A stretch of 64,000 bases of DNA from an uncultured Porphyromonadaceae bacterium (GCA_947177685.1 CAMWVE010000002.1:62001-126000); one strand, 5' to 3'. Counted from the stretch's first letter, positions 24,913-34,481 are shown. Numbers and translations are program-made. Notes: generated from the sequence alone by a model not told the origin.

Positions 24913-26532
24913 CTATTCACTTGTTTTGCGGTCAGTCAACGGGAATCGGGCATTGCCCTCCTCTATTTCCTTTAATGCGCGCTGCACCGTGTTATCGGTC
25001 CGGTTCATCAGCTCATAGTAAGCCGACGCTCCGAGGATGTCACGCATGATGAGCGCTTTCAGTTGATTAACAATCAAATCACGTGAAATGTTGATATAGT
25101 ACCACCGCGCAGGTATGCCGTTCTGACCGGCGTACTGCACGAACGAGCGTAACAGCACATTGTCAGCGGGGAGCGCAGCCTCAACATCCTCAGCCTCGGT
25201 GAGCATGTCGCGGTTCAGGTCACAGAACTCGAAAGCGAAACGCTGAAGCAATCCTGAGTTGACCACGGCGAGATAGTAGTTGGTCACTCCGGTGGTGTCA
25301 TACGGAACAAAAATGTCAGGCATGATGCCACCGCCGCCGTAAACTTCACGCCCGTGGGAGGTGAGGAACATATCCTCGGTGTTCAGGCGGATGGAGTCGC
25401 GGTCAAATGCCTCGCCATGGTTGTAGCGGTCCACGATGTCGCGTTCGTAGGTTTCGATGTCAGTGTAGTCTTTCTGTATGCAGCGCCCCGACGGGGTGTA
25501 ATAGCGGGCTATGGTCAGGCGGATGGCACTGCTGTCAGGGAGGTCGACCTGCCGCTGAATGAGTCCTTTGCCGAACGAGCGGCGACCCACAATCAGACCT
25601 CGGTCATTGTCCTGAATGGCACCCGCGAAGATTTCTGACGAACTTGCGGAATATTCGTCGAGAAGCACCACGAGGGGGAACTCACTGAAACTGCCCTGAC
25701 CGTTTGCCAGCACCTGATCGTTGTTTCTGCCGTTGCGACCGCGTTGCTTGACAATCACATCGCCGTCATTCAAAAATTCGTTTGCCATGTAGATTGCCAC
25801 TTCCATGAAGCCACCGGTGTTGCCGCGCAGGTCCACGACAAAGTTCTTCGCACCTTCGGAGCGCAACATCATCAGCGCCATGTAATATTCCTCGTAGGTT
25901 GAGCGTCCGAACCGGTTTACGCGGACATAACCTACTGAATCATTGAGCATATAGTATGAGTCAACCGAGGTCACGGGAATGTCGCCACGGGTCACTTCAT
26001 AGTCAAGCAGCGACTTGCTGCTTTTACGTTTTATGCCGAGTTTGACACGTGTTCCAGCCTCACCTTTGAGCATGGAGCGCACATCGTCAGGCGAGAGTTT
26101 GCGGTTTGTGACATCCTCGCCGTCGATGGTGACGATGCGGTCGCCAGCCATCAGACCTACCTTCTCCGAAGGGCCGCCGGAAATCACTTCGAGCACCGTG
26201 ATAGTGTCGTTCTGCATCATGAACTGCACACCGATGCCGCTGAACGAGCTTTCAAGCTCATCATTGACATCGCTCAGACGGCTCTTGGGTATGTAGACCG
26301 AGTGCGGGTCGAGATTCGACAGCAGCGAAGGGAGTGTGACATCGACCAGCGAATCAAGATCGACTTCATCGACATACTCGCTGGCTACAAGATTGAGGAT
26401 GGTGCCCAGTTTTTGTGCGGCTTTGCTCACACCGGGCGAACGCTGCAGGAGTCCGCCGGCATAAAGACCTGCCATAAAGGCTACCGCCACAATCAGCGGT
26501 ACCCACACCATGGTGTTTTTCAGTTTATTCAT
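24913..26532 (-). CDS. C-terminal processing peptidase, S41 family (CtpA-like)
   Basis: A 539-residue periplasmic serine protease with an N-terminal signal anchor (VWVPLIVAVAFMAGLYAGG). A PDZ domain (SGIGVQFMMQNDTITVLEVI, GLMAGDRIVTIDGEDV) is followed by the S41 domain: FVVDLRGNTGGFMEVAIYMA, YSASSSEIFAGAIQDNDRG with the catalytic Ser, and RRSFGKGLIQRQVDLPD with the catalytic Lys. It degrades or trims envelope proteins. The start overlaps the dCMP deaminase stop by one base (TAATG). Confidence 0.94.
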   Translation of the reverse strand: MNKLKNTMVWVPLIVAVAFMAGLYAGGLLQRSPGVSKAAQKLGTILNLVASEYVDEVDLDSLVDVTLPSLLSNLDPHSVYIPKSRLSDVNDELESSFSGIGVQFMMQNDTITVLEVISGGPSEKVGLMAGDRIVTIDGEDVTNRKLSPDDVRSMLKGEAGTRVKLGIKRKSSKSLLDYEVTRGDIPVTSVDSYYMLNDSVGYVRVNRFGRSTYEEYYMALMMLRSEGAKNFVVDLRGNTGGFMEVAIYMANEFLNDGDVIVKQRGRNGRNNDQVLANGQGSFSEFPLVVLLDEYSASSSEIFAGAIQDNDRGLIVGRRSFGKGLIQRQVDLPDSSAIRLTIARYYTPSGRCIQKDYTDIETYERDIVDRYNHGEAFDRDSIRLNTEDMFLTSHGREVYGGGGIMPDIFVPYDTTGVTNYYLAVVNSGLLQRFAFEFCDLNRDMLTEAEDVEAALPADNVLLRSFVQYAGQNGIPARWYYINISRDLIVNQLKALIMRDILGASAYYELMNRTDNTVQRALKEIEEGNARFPLTDRKTSE

Positions 26533-26972
26533 TAGGCGTTGGTGTCAATATTTTCAATTAAGTCACATTGCACTCCGGCACGCTGCAACAGTTCCACTCC
26601 GTCAGTGACCCGATAAAGTTCGTTGTAAACCACGCGCCTGATGCCTGACTGGATTATCAGTTTGGCACATTCCAAGCAAGGCGAAGCGGTGACGTAGAGC
26701 GTAGCCCCCTGCCCGGAATTGCTGCTGCGGGCAAGCTTGGTAATGGCATTAGCCTCGGCATGCAGCACATAGGGTCTGGTGAGTCCGTTCTCGTCCTCGC
26801 AGATATTCTCGAACCCCGACGGGGTGCCGTTGTAGCCGTCAGAGATTATCATGGAATCCTTGACGATGATGGCGCCTACCTGACGGCGGCGGCAATATGA
26901 ATTTTCAGCCCAGATGCGCGCCATGCGCAGGTAGCGGCTGTCTATAATTTCCTGTTTCTGCTTATTTTCCAT
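26532..26972 (-). CDS. dCMP deaminase family protein
   Basis: A 146-residue zinc deaminase producing dUMP for thymidylate synthesis, ComEB-like. The zinc and proton-shuttle motif YVLHAEANAITK and the ligand pair SPCLECAKLI are intact, with the family substrate motif DGYNGTPSGFENICED. Length and motifs fit dCMP rather than cytidine deaminase. It heads the operon; a -7 box lies at 26995-27002. Confidence 0.92.
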   Translation of the reverse strand: MENKQKQEIIDSRYLRMARIWAENSYCRRRQVGAIIVKDSMIISDGYNGTPSGFENICEDENGLTRPYVLHAEANAITKLARSSNSGQGATLYVTASPCLECAKLIIQSGIRRVVYNELYRVTDGVELLQRAGVQCDLIENIDTNA

Positions 26973-26994
26973 TTACGGAACCTCTATTTGGCTG

Positions 26995-27002
26995 CAAATA
27001 TA
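26995..27002 (-). promoter_or_regulatory. -7 box TATATTTG of the dCMP deaminase operon
   Basis: Minus-strand TAnnTTTG match 22 bases upstream of the ATG. Confidence 0.6.
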
Positions 27003-27030
27003 CTCATTAATAACAAGATAGAGAACTTTT

Positions 27031-27849
27031 TCAGTCAAAAAGTAACGAATTGCTGATTGAATCCACCTTTTCCTGAAGAATAAGGTCGAGTTGATCAAGC
27101 GTTATTTCGGGCACTTTCTCCGGCGGAGTTACAATTTCGACAGGCGGAGGCACCTGCGAGCGCCTTTCTTTATCCTTGATTCCGGGCACTCGTCCGGCGT
27201 TGCGAAACCGTGGTCCGAAATATTTGTCGTCGATGCGGCTTACCATCACGCCACGCGACGAGGAGGCATGAATCATGCGGTCATCGCCGATGTACATCCC
27301 CACATGCGACACCTTGCTCCCACCCTTCGGACTTCCGAAAAAAACGAGGTCGCCGGCACGCAGTTCCTTGCGTTTGATGCGCTTGCACCCGGCGTTCTGC
27401 TCCACGGTGGTCCGCGGTAATTTCTTGCCTGTGACCGAGCGGTAAACTTCCATCACCAGCCCGGAGCAATCGGTGCCGCGACGGTCATGTCCGCCGTAGC
27501 GGTAAGGGGTGCCTATCCATGTCGACGCTTCTGCCACAAGGTCACGGCGTACACCGTCAAGCGAGGGGTCAATGAACACTGCACCGCCACTGCCGTAATT
27601 CCCGACCGACGCCCTGACCGTTTTCTTTGTAGAACAACTTGCGGAAAACAGCAGTATGGCTGTCGCGAACAACAGCAGGAGGAATTTAGAGCCCGTTCCC
27701 CAATTTCTGTTAAAAACAGGGTCGCATATCTCGGAGCAGGTTTTGTTCTGTGACGATGGAGCAGTGCAGTAGCACTGTGACTGAGGCACAGTGCAGAAGA
27801 TGCCCCAGAGATGCGATACGTTGCTAACTTTTGTTGAGTTGACAGGCAT
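27031..27849 (-). CDS. NlpC/P60 family lipoprotein, 5' end replaced by an inserted element
   Basis: Cysteine peptidase of the NlpC/P60 class cutting peptidoglycan stem peptides. Catalytic elements: RRGTDCSGLVMEVYR (Cys), SHVGMYIGDDRMIHASS (two His). The C-terminus is Pro-rich then helical. The lipoprotein core FLLLLFATAILLFSASC lies about 60 residues inside this frame, far too deep for a normal signal peptide, because a 280-bp element (27689-27968) is inserted just before it. The frame now opens at ATG 27849 within the element. Removing the element plus one TTA copy joins ATG 27991 (MLPYRSNK) directly to the core. The present product may be mis-targeted or the gene silent. Confidence 0.85.
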   Translation of the reverse strand: MPVNSTKVSNVSHLWGIFCTVPQSQCYCTAPSSQNKTCSEICDPVFNRNWGTGSKFLLLLFATAILLFSASCSTKKTVRASVGNYGSGGAVFIDPSLDGVRRDLVAEASTWIGTPYRYGGHDRRGTDCSGLVMEVYRSVTGKKLPRTTVEQNAGCKRIKRKELRAGDLVFFGSPKGGSKVSHVGMYIGDDRMIHASSSRGVMVSRIDDKYFGPRFRNAGRVPGIKDKERRSQVPPPVEIVTPPEKVPEITLDQLDLILQEKVDSISNSLLFD

Positions 27850-27968
27850 TACTATTCTATAAAATTTAACTTATGTTGTAGTATTTGACTATCATAACGT
27901 TTAATATTTCCTTCGCCTCGGTCATCCATTGATTGCCCTGTTTTTAACATAAATTGGGGAACGGGCTC
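27689..27968. mobile_element. 280-bp MITE-like element with 33-bp terminal inverted repeats
   Basis: Ends 27689-27721 (GAGCCCGTTCCCCAATTT...) and 27936-27968 (...AAATTGGGGAACGGGCTC) are inverted repeats matching at 32 of 33 positions. The element is flanked by direct TTA (27686-27688 and 27969-27971), a 3-base target duplication. It carries no ORF of its own beyond the frame running into the NlpC gene; its interior has smaller nested dyads (TCGCATATCTC near 27723 with GAGATGCGA near 27812). It has all marks of a non-autonomous transposable element. The parent family is unknown. Confidence 0.8.
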
Positions 27969-27971
27969 TTA

Positions 27972-27991
27972 TTACTACGGTAAGGCAGCAT
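27972..27991 (-). pseudogene. Stranded native 5' end of the NlpC/P60 gene
   Basis: On the minus strand ATG 27991 starts MLPYRSN, a positively charged n-region. In the present sequence this frame enters the inserted element and stops after 15 codons. With the element and one TTA removed it reads in frame into the lipoprotein core of the downstream gene. Confidence 0.75.
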
Positions 27992-28029
27992 CAGTATCAA
28001 TAAGCTAAATCAGCGGGGGTGCCGGATGT

Positions 28030-28063
28030 TTCGTGGGGCGTCAATCTACAGACGCCCCACGAA
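28030..28063. repeat. Perfect 13-bp inverted repeat related to the REP-like family
   Basis: TTCGTGGGGCGTC and GACGCCCCACGAA separated by 8 bases. Shares the GACGC/GCGTC ends of the dispersed palindromes. Confidence 0.75.
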
Positions 28064-28075
28064 GAGTCAGTTGCC

Positions 28076-28095
28076 GGACGCTACACGGAGCGTCC
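28076..28095. repeat. REP-like palindrome, copy 5
   Basis: GGACGCT ... AGCGTCC with a 6-base centre. Confidence 0.75.
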
Positions 28096-28114
28096 GTAAA
28101 AGGCTGTCAACGGC

Positions 28115-28135
28115 GGATGCTCCACGGAGCGTTCC
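28115..28135. repeat. REP-like palindrome, copy 6
   Basis: GGATGCTCC ... GGAGCGTTCC, an imperfect copy 20 bases from copy 5. Confidence 0.65.
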
Positions 28136-28170
28136 AACATTCGGTGACCCTCGCAAAAACGTTGGGGTCC

Positions 28171-29688
28171 TTAGTCCTTGATGAGGTCCTTACCGGTCAT
28201 TTCGGCAGGCTGCGCCATTCCCATGATGTGCAGAATGGAGGGAGCCACGTCAGCAAGGATACCATCCTCAACGCTCGCATTCTTGTTAGCGGTGACGTAA
28301 ACAAATGGAACGGGATTGAGCGAGTGAGCGGTGTTGGCAGTGCCGTCGGGGTTTACCGCATTGTCGGCATTGCCGTGGTCTGCAATAATAATCACTTCAT
28401 AGTCAGCAGCTTTGGCAGCCTCAACAGTATCTTTCACACACTCGTCGATGGTGCGGACAGCCTTCTGGATGGCAGGATAGATGCCGGTGTGACCTACCAT
28501 GTCGCCGTTGGCATAGTTGACCACAATGAAGTCATATTTCTGCTCTTTGATTGCTTCAACGAGTTTATCCTTCACTTCGTAGGCGCTCATTTCTGGCTTG
28601 AGATCGTAGGTGGCGACCTTGGGTGAGGGCACCAGAATACGCTCTTCAAGTTCGTAGGGTGTTTCACGACCTCCATTGAAGAAGAATGTCACATGGGCAT
28701 ATTTTTCAGTCTCGGCAATGTGAAGCTGTTTTTTCTGATTTGCCGAAAGATATTCGCCGAGGGTGTTCGACACATTTTCTTTGTCGAAAAGGATGTGGAC
28801 GCCGGTAAACGATGAGTCATACGGGGTCATGCAATAATACTGCAGTCCGGGAATGGTATGCATACCTTCCTCGGGCATATCCTTCTGAGTCAGGACAATG
28901 GTCAGCTCTTTGGCACGGTCGTTGCGATAGTTGAAGAAGATGACAGCGTCGTCATCCTTGATTGTTCCGTCGACAGTGGAGTTGTTGATAGGCTTGATGA
29001 ATTCGTCGGTCACATCCTCGTCGTAGCTCTCCTGCATGGCTTTGACCATGTCGGTAGCCTGCTTGCCTTCACCTTTCACCAAAAGGTCATAAGCCACCTT
29101 GATGCGCTCCCAGCGCTTGTCGCGGTCCATGGCATAGTAACGACCAATGATTGAAGCGATTACTCCGGCTGATTGCTTGCAGTGGTCCTCGACCTGCTGA
29201 ATGAATCCTTTGCCTGAGCGGGGATCGGTGTCACGACCGTCCATGAAGCAGTGGATGTAGACTTTCTCCAGACCGTAAGCCTTGGCGAGGTCACACAGCG
29301 CGAACAGGTGTTCGAGTGACGAGTGTACTCCGCCATCGGAGGTCAGACCCATGAAATGGATGGCTTTACCGCTGTTTTTGGCATATTCGAAAGCGCTCTT
29401 AATTTCGGGGTTCTGCGCTATAGTACCCTCTTTGATTGACTTGTTGATTTTCACAAGGTCCTGATAGAGGACACGTCCGGCGCCGATATTGAGGTGACCC
29501 ACCTCGGAGTTACCCATCTGACCGTCAGGCAGACCTACGTTTTCGCCGCTTGCCTGAAGTTTTGAGTGAGGATATGTTTCAAGAAGATAGTCCCAGTAGG
29601 GTGTGGGAGTTGATGAGATGGCGTCACCGACACCTTTGTTGCCGATGCCCCATCCGTCAAGTATCATCAGAAGTGCTTTTTTACCCAT
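28171..29688 (-). CDS. gpmI: 2,3-bisphosphoglycerate-independent phosphoglycerate mutase
   Basis: A 505-residue alkaline-phosphatase-superfamily enzyme interconverting 3- and 2-phosphoglycerate in glycolysis with two Mn ions. [12 protein letters not shown] holds a metal-binding Asp (Asp11), and [17 protein letters not shown] holds the phosphorylated Ser61; [12 protein letters not shown] and [10 protein letters not shown] complete the metal site. Length is normal. It is the last gene of the der-led cluster, 30 bases after the secreted 360-residue protein. Confidence 0.97.
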   Translation of the reverse strand: MGKKALLMILDGWGIGNKGVGDAISSTPTPYWDYLLETYPHSKLQASGENVGLPDGQMGNSEVGHLNIGAGRVLYQDLVKINKSIKEGTIAQNPEIKSAFEYAKNSGKAIHFMGLTSDGGVHSSLEHLFALCDLAKAYGLEKVYIHCFMDGRDTDPRSGKGFIQQVEDHCKQSAGVIASIIGRYYAMDRDKRWERIKVAYDLLVKGEGKQATDMVKAMQESYDEDVTDEFIKPINNSTVDGTIKDDDAVIFFNYRNDRAKELTIVLTQKDMPEEGMHTIPGLQYYCMTPYDSSFTGVHILFDKENVSNTLGEYLSANQKKQLHIAETEKYAHVTFFFNGGRETPYELEERILVPSPKVATYDLKPEMSAYEVKDKLVEAIKEQKYDFIVVNYANGDMVGHTGIYPAIQKAVRTIDECVKDTVEAAKAADYEVIIIADHGNADNAVNPDGTANTAHSLNPVPFVYVTANKNASVEDGILADVAPSILHIMGMAQPAEMTGKDLIKD

Positions 29689-29718
29689 GTTACTTTATAT
29701 ATTTAATGTGTTTGTCAA

Positions 29719-30801
29719 TTATTCTTTAGTGAACTTGAATTTGCCGGCAGCATAGCTGCAGAGCACCTTTCCGGCAGAATTGAGAATGTGAGCTTCCACG
29801 AATATGTCGCCTGACCAACCTTTGGGAAGCGCTATTTTGGTGTAAGGAATATTCATGTTGAAGGTGAGTACAGCCTCGTCATAGAGAATGTGGTCGGTGC
29901 GTTCCACCGAGGGATTGCCGTTGATGGGATTTCCCGATTCATTGTAAAGAACTATGCGAGTGGTCAGGTCAGTGTCAGGCATGTTCAGAGCCTGCATCGT
30001 CACTTCAAAGCTCACCGAATAGTTCTTGGGCGTGATGCTGACAGCCTTGATTTCGGCGGTGCCGACAGTCTGCTCGCCCGGTTTGAGCTTGAATTCCACC
30101 TTTTTCTCAACCACACATTTGCCGTCGATCCACACCTCGTAGCGATATACGCCGGGCGAGAAGATACTCTTGCTGGAGTTGCCGATACCTGCCACATAAC
30201 CGTCCATTTCATCAAGCGGATAGAATGTCACGCGCTGGGTGAATGTAAAGTCATCGGCATCGTTGTAGCGCTTGAGGTTACCCTGCGGGTCATAGAGCTT
30301 GACATAGACGCGCTTTTCGATTTCCTCCGGACCGCCGTCATAGCAGAGCTGACCGTAGAGATAGCGCATGTCCGAGGCATAGAACTCTGTTGCCACGTCG
30401 TTGATCAGTTCGCCACGGAACTCATTGGTGAACTTCACATCATAGATTTTCAGATCCTTGGTGCGTTTTTTCGGTTCGGGAGCCGGTTGTTCCTGTTTAG
30501 GGGTCTGGTCAACCGATCCATTATTGCCGTTGTCAGGTTTCTGTTTCGGCGGAACATAGCTCAGCTGTTTGATTCTGTCCTTATGTTTTATAATCTGTTC
30601 CCGAATCATGTTCATTTCTTCCTGAGTGATGTCAGGGAGCTCAAGTGCAGCCGTCATTTTTCTGATGGCTACGTTATGTTTTTCAATATCATTCGAGCCA
30701 ATATTTTTCTGACTCCAGCGGATTGAGTGCATGGCATCGGATGCGAGTGCCGCACCTGTTGTTACCAGCAAAAGCAGAAATGTGATTAAAAACTTCTTCA
30801 T
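29719..30801 (-). CDS. Secreted protein of unknown function (360 residues)
   Basis: Not assigned to a named family. Signal peptide to about residue 20 (FLITFLLLLVTTGAALAS), a helical region with QKNIGSNDIEKHNVAIRKM, a Pro/Lys/Gln linker (about 84-115), then a roughly 240-residue beta-rich region with internal similarity: IYDVKFTNEFRGELINDVAT and AVSITPKNYSVSFEVTMQA open two comparable modules, each naming strands typical of Ig-like folds. Its start overlaps the zinc-ribbon gene stop by 4 bases, so the two are probably translationally coupled and functionally related. Confidence 0.75.
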   Translation of the reverse strand: MKKFLITFLLLLVTTGAALASDAMHSIRWSQKNIGSNDIEKHNVAIRKMTAALELPDITQEEMNMIREQIIKHKDRIKQLSYVPPKQKPDNGNNGSVDQTPKQEQPAPEPKKRTKDLKIYDVKFTNEFRGELINDVATEFYASDMRYLYGQLCYDGGPEEIEKRVYVKLYDPQGNLKRYNDADDFTFTQRVTFYPLDEMDGYVAGIGNSSKSIFSPGVYRYEVWIDGKCVVEKKVEFKLKPGEQTVGTAEIKAVSITPKNYSVSFEVTMQALNMPDTDLTTRIVLYNESGNPINGNPSVERTDHILYDEAVLTFNMNIPYTKIALPKGWSGDIFVEAHILNSAGKVLCSYAAGKFKFTKE

Positions 30802-31706
30802 TCCGTTCGTGGGGTTATGGTGTATAATAGTTCGTCCTTTTCATAGATGTTGACGTCGCCACGGTAGTTTGAGAGGAAGGGCGAGCTGACGATTGCGGTG
30901 CGGTAGTGTTCAGTAGCAGGCGCAACAGTCAGGTTGATGGTTGTGGTCATGCCGGTATCTTCCTGTTCAAGCTTGAGTGCTATGACAGTGTCAGAGGTTC
31001 CGAAATATTTGTATGTTATCTTGAGTTTGCTGCCGCTGCGGGAGATTCCGCCAATGAAAAGAGCCGCGCCTGACAGGTGCGATTCGTTCTTAAGGTTATT
31101 CACTACACTGGCAATTCTGCCATAGCCGTTATAGATGGAGTCCGCACGCTGGTAATATTTCAGCGCGCCCTGCACATTATATGCGATGTTATACTGCGCG
31201 TCGCCTGCCTTGATCCAAGCGTCGGCAGCTTCTTTCTGCTTGCTTTCAAGCTGTTTACTCAGGTCGATCAATTCCGGTTGGGTGCCATTGGCAAAGGCAA
31301 GCAACGAGTCCATCACCTCACGCAACTCTATCAGCTCGGAATACTTGCCTGCCGAACTGTTGTGGATTGCACGGCTCAACTCAGCCATATCATCTTCAGC
31401 CACCAAAGCAGGAGCTTCGACAACTGCCACTTCCAGCTCCTGTTCATCATACGCCAAGGTATCGCCGTAGCTTGCCCCACTTTCCACGGCTACTGAAATT
31501 GACCGCATGACAACGACTGCCAGCACAATGAGCGCCACGGCGGCGAACACTCCACTGATGGTGGAGACGATTTTACCTGCAAGTTTGACCACTACAATAT
31601 CATCCGGGCGTGGATTAGCCTCTCTGAATGTTTTCAGCAAGGCTCCGCAATAGGGACATTGGCGTTCAAAGCCGTTATATTCTTTTTTGCAATTGTTACA
31701 AATCAT
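30798..31706 (-). CDS. Zinc-ribbon membrane protein of unknown function
   Basis: A 302-residue protein. MICNNCKKEYNGFERQCPYC gives a four-Cys zinc ribbon (C3, C6, C17, C20); a transmembrane helix follows (about 45-68, ISGVFAAVALIVLAVVVM), then an extracytoplasmic helical, TPR-like region (AADAWIKAGDAQYNIAYNVQ, GALKYYQRADSIYNGYGRIA) and a beta-rich C-terminus. A cytosolic metal-bound head on a membrane anchor suggests sensing or scaffolding, but no function is known. It overlaps both neighbours by 4 bases. Confidence 0.75.
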   Translation of the reverse strand: MICNNCKKEYNGFERQCPYCGALLKTFREANPRPDDIVVVKLAGKIVSTISGVFAAVALIVLAVVVMRSISVAVESGASYGDTLAYDEQELEVAVVEAPALVAEDDMAELSRAIHNSSAGKYSELIELREVMDSLLAFANGTQPELIDLSKQLESKQKEAADAWIKAGDAQYNIAYNVQGALKYYQRADSIYNGYGRIASVVNNLKNESHLSGAALFIGGISRSGSKLKITYKYFGTSDTVIALKLEQEDTGMTTTINLTVAPATEHYRTAIVSSPFLSNYRGDVNIYEKDELLYTITPRTE

Positions 31707-32311
31707 GGTTCAAGCTCTCCTTTGCCCTCACGCAAGATTACAGGTTCCGCGGAGTCGGTGAGGTCGACAACCGTAGTTGGACTATCGGGGGCTTCGCCTC
31801 CGTCAACCATCAGGCTTATTTCCGAATTTTCATACTCCATGGCTATCTCTTCCGGAGTGACCGGATGCTCGCCATCGTGGCTCAGGGTTGTGGAGAGCAG
31901 CGGGTTGCCGAGCGCTTCGGCGAGCCTGCGTGCTATTGCATTGTCAGGCACGCGCACTCCCACCTGTTTTCTACCCTTGAACACCTTGGGTAGAGTGGTG
32001 GCTGCGGGGAGAATGAAGGTGAACGGTCCGGGCAGATTGCGACGCAGTATGCTGTAAGCCTCGTTGTTGATGCGGGCATAGGCAGCAGCCTGCGACAGCG
32101 AGTCACACACCACCGAGAGGGTGTTTTTCTGAGGATTTATTCCTTTGAGCACACAAATTTTTTCCACGGCGCGGTTGCAGAGCGCGTCGCAGCCTATGGC
32201 GTAGAAGCTGTCCGTGGGGTAGATTATCAGTCCGCCGTTACGCAGGGTCTCAACCAGTAGGTCGATATATTTTTCGTTTATGCTGGAGGGATAAATTTTC
32301 AGCGTTCGCAT
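31703..32311 (-). CDS. L-threonylcarbamoyladenylate synthase-type protein (Sua5/YciO/YrdC)
   Basis: A 202-residue YrdC-fold protein. LRNGGLIIYPTDSFYAIGCD, ICVLKGINPQKNTLSVVCD (K-x-R-like nucleotide motif with Gln-Lys in place of Arg) and VGVRVPDNAIARRLAEALG, PLLSTTLSHDGEHPVTPEEI are family sequences. Sua5/TsaC makes the threonylcarbamoyl-AMP needed for t6A in tRNA; the YciO branch has unclear activity, and the altered motif makes assignment to that branch possible. It lies 50 bases after the B3/4 gene and overlaps the zinc-ribbon gene by 4. Confidence 0.88.
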   Translation of the reverse strand: MRTLKIYPSSINEKYIDLLVETLRNGGLIIYPTDSFYAIGCDALCNRAVEKICVLKGINPQKNTLSVVCDSLSQAAAYARINNEAYSILRRNLPGPFTFILPAATTLPKVFKGRKQVGVRVPDNAIARRLAEALGNPLLSTTLSHDGEHPVTPEEIAMEYENSEISLMVDGGEAPDSPTTVVDLTDSAEPVILREGKGELEP

Positions 32312-32361
32312 TTGCTTCTCAGATTGGTTTATGTGATTTTGACCGGTTCAAGTGAGGTGGC

Positions 32362-33030
32362 TCAGGATGCCTTTATGATTCGTGAAGTGATGTTGGTTGC
32401 GGAAGCATAGTCCTCCAACAGGCGCCGCGCCAGCTGTTCCGTCCGGTCAAGCGGCATATCCTCGGCAAACTGATGGATGGTGATGACAATATGCCGGGTG
32501 TCGAGGTCCATCTTGGTTCTTTCGTTGTCAGAGGTGGGGGTACCCACGCCGCCGACAGCATCGCGGAACACCGGCAGTCCGGCTATGTTGAGCTCGCCGC
32601 GACCTATACCCTCGTAGGGTTCGCCTTCGCGCCCCACACCCAGCGTGAGCGTGTCGCCTGAAATCTTGTCGCGGTCAAAGCCACCTATGGAGTAGCCAGA
32701 CTTGAGCGAGAGCAGGTTTACCAGATCGACAAGGGCGTCGATGCAGTAAAGTTCCATACCCTTGACGAGCCGTCTGCCCATCGATTCATTGCTGGGACGA
32801 TAGCGGTTCGGATCCTTGCCGAGCGCCTTGTAGGCTGCGCGTGTCGAGGCAATGCCGGGGCGCTTGTTGACCTGAGATAGCTCGGTGCTGGCGCGGTATT
32901 CGTCAGCAAACTGCTCTATTTCAGCCCAGAGCGCGTCAGGCGAAGGGATGTTAAGGACATCGGCTTCCATGACCAGAGTCATGTAAGCCGGTGCCGCTTG
33001 GCGTATTTCGTCAGAGATAACTATTTTCAT
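32362..33030 (-). CDS. B3/B4 tRNA-binding domain protein
   Basis: A 222-residue protein made almost wholly of the B3/4 fold found in the phenylalanyl-tRNA synthetase beta chain: [34 protein letters not shown] and the metal/phosphate-like region [15 protein letters not shown]. Stand-alone members are thought to bind or edit aminoacyl-tRNA, but this is not established for this type. The start overlaps the der stop by 4 bases. Translation/tRNA-related neighbours (der, Sua5) fit. Confidence 0.85.
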   Translation of the reverse strand: MKIVISDEIRQAAPAYMTLVMEADVLNIPSPDALWAEIEQFADEYRASTELSQVNKRPGIASTRAAYKALGKDPNRYRPSNESMGRRLVKGMELYCIDALVDLVNLLSLKSGYSIGGFDRDKISGDTLTLGVGREGEPYEGIGRGELNIAGLPVFRDAVGGVGTPTSDNERTKMDLDTRHIVITIHQFAEDMPLDRTEQLARRLLEDYASATNITSRIIKAS

Positions 33031-34346
33031 TTTTCACGCATGTACACGTTGATGGGAGTTCCGCAGTAGTCCCAGTGTGAACGGATTTTGTTTTCGAGGA
33101 ACCGCCGGTAAGGTTCTTTCACCCACTGCGGCAGATTGCAGAAGAAGATGAATGTGGGCACGGGCGAACCTTTCAGCATGGTCACATACTTGATTTTCAC
33201 ATATTTACCCTTTGTTGCAGGGGGCGGATATGAGGCTATTTCCTCAAGCATTACGGTGTTGAGCTGATGTGTGGGCACCATGCGGCGGCGGTTTTCATAA
33301 ACCTGCACGGCAGTTTCAAGCACCTTGAAAATGCGCTGTTTTGTCAGTGCCGACCCGAAGATGATGGGGAAATCGGTGAACGGGGCGAAACGCTCGCGGA
33401 TGGCATTCTCCATGGTGCGGATCGCTTCCTGCGACTTGTCCTCCACCAAATCCCACTTGTTGACGCATACCACCAGACCTTTGCGGTTCTTTGCTATGAG
33501 GGAGAAGATGTTGGCGTCCTGCGCCTCGATGCCTCGGGTAGCGTCAATCATCAGGATGCAGACATCCGATGCTTCGATGGCTCGGATGGAGCGGATAACC
33601 GAGTAATATTCTATATCCTCGTTGACCTTGGCTTTCTTGCGGATTCCGGCAGTGTCGACCAGATAGAAGTCAAAGCCGAATTTGTTATAGCGGGTGTAGA
33701 TGCTGTCGCGCGTGGTGCCGGCAATGTCAGTGACTATGTGGCGCTCCTCGCCGATGAAAGCGTTGACGATGGATGATTTACCTGCGTTAGGACGCCCGAC
33801 GATGGCAAATTTGGGTATTTCGTCGAGCTGCTCCTCCTGAGTGTCGTCCTTTTCAGGAAGTTTCCTGACAATCTCGTCGAGCAGGTCACCGGTGCCGAAA
33901 CCGCTGACTGCCGAAACGGGGAACGGCTCGCCCAGTCCGAGGCTGTAGAACTCCGGAACGTTGTAAAGCCATTCGTTGGAGTCGACTTTGTTAGCCACCA
34001 GAATGACAGGTTTGCGTGACTTGCGCAGTATCTCAGCCACATGGTCATCGAGGTCTGTCACGCCGTTCATGGCGTCGACCACAAAAAGTATTTCGTCAGA
34101 CTGCTCTATGGCAAGGTAAACCTGTTTGTTGATTTCGCTTTCAAAGACATCCTCTGAGTTGACCACCCAACCGCCTGTGTCGACGATGGAGAAATCTTTG
34201 CCGTTCCAGTCAACTTTGCCGTACTGACGGTCACGGGTTGTGCCTGCCGTATCGTCCACAATGGCGGTGCGGCTCTGTGTCAGTCGGTTGAACAAGGTTG
34301 ACTTGCCCACGTTAGGACGTCCGACTATTGCTACTAATTGTCCCAT
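33027..34346 (-). CDS. der: Ribosome biogenesis GTPase Der
   Basis: A 439-residue protein with two tandem GTPase domains ([20 protein letters not shown] and [25 protein letters not shown] and DTAGI; NKVD and NKWD) and a C-terminal KH-like domain ending [11 protein letters not shown]. Der acts in 50S subunit assembly. It heads a compact cluster running to gpmI, with a -7 box at 34417-34424. Confidence 0.97.
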   Translation of the reverse strand: MGQLVAIVGRPNVGKSTLFNRLTQSRTAIVDDTAGTTRDRQYGKVDWNGKDFSIVDTGGWVVNSEDVFESEINKQVYLAIEQSDEILFVVDAMNGVTDLDDHVAEILRKSRKPVILVANKVDSNEWLYNVPEFYSLGLGEPFPVSAVSGFGTGDLLDEIVRKLPEKDDTQEEQLDEIPKFAIVGRPNAGKSSIVNAFIGEERHIVTDIAGTTRDSIYTRYNKFGFDFYLVDTAGIRKKAKVNEDIEYYSVIRSIRAIEASDVCILMIDATRGIEAQDANIFSLIAKNRKGLVVCVNKWDLVEDKSQEAIRTMENAIRERFAPFTDFPIIFGSALTKQRIFKVLETAVQVYENRRRMVPTHQLNTVMLEEIASYPPPATKGKYVKIKYVTMLKGSPVPTFIFFCNLPQWVKEPYRRFLENKIRSHWDYCGTPINVYMREK

Positions 34347-34416
34347 AATTATTCAAAGTTTGTGTGCCGCCGGGGCACTTTGGGGAGGTGAAAGTGTCTT
34401 AAATAAACACTCACCA

Positions 34417-34424
34417 CAAAGTTA
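34417..34424 (-). promoter_or_regulatory. -7 box TAACTTTG of the der cluster
   Basis: Minus-strand TAnnTTTG match about 70 bases upstream of the der ATG. Confidence 0.7.
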
Positions 34425-34481
34425 TAAAATTTTTCGTGACCTCACAAATTCTGCGGGTACACATTGAGTCTCAGCGGCAAA

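Larger units (their letters stand above)
27972..28170. other. Intergenic stretch between interrupted lipoprotein gene and gpmI
   Basis: No gene. After the native 5' end of the lipoprotein gene it contains three palindromic repeats: a 13-bp perfect hairpin (28030-28063) and two REP-like copies. They lie downstream of gpmI (minus strand) and may terminate or stabilise its mRNA; none is followed by a clear T run. Confidence 0.6.

Noticed and set aside
29890..30726. A 278-codon frame opposite the secreted 360-residue gene
   Set aside because: The minus-strand gene has a signal peptide, coupled start and neighbouring operon; the plus-strand frame has none.
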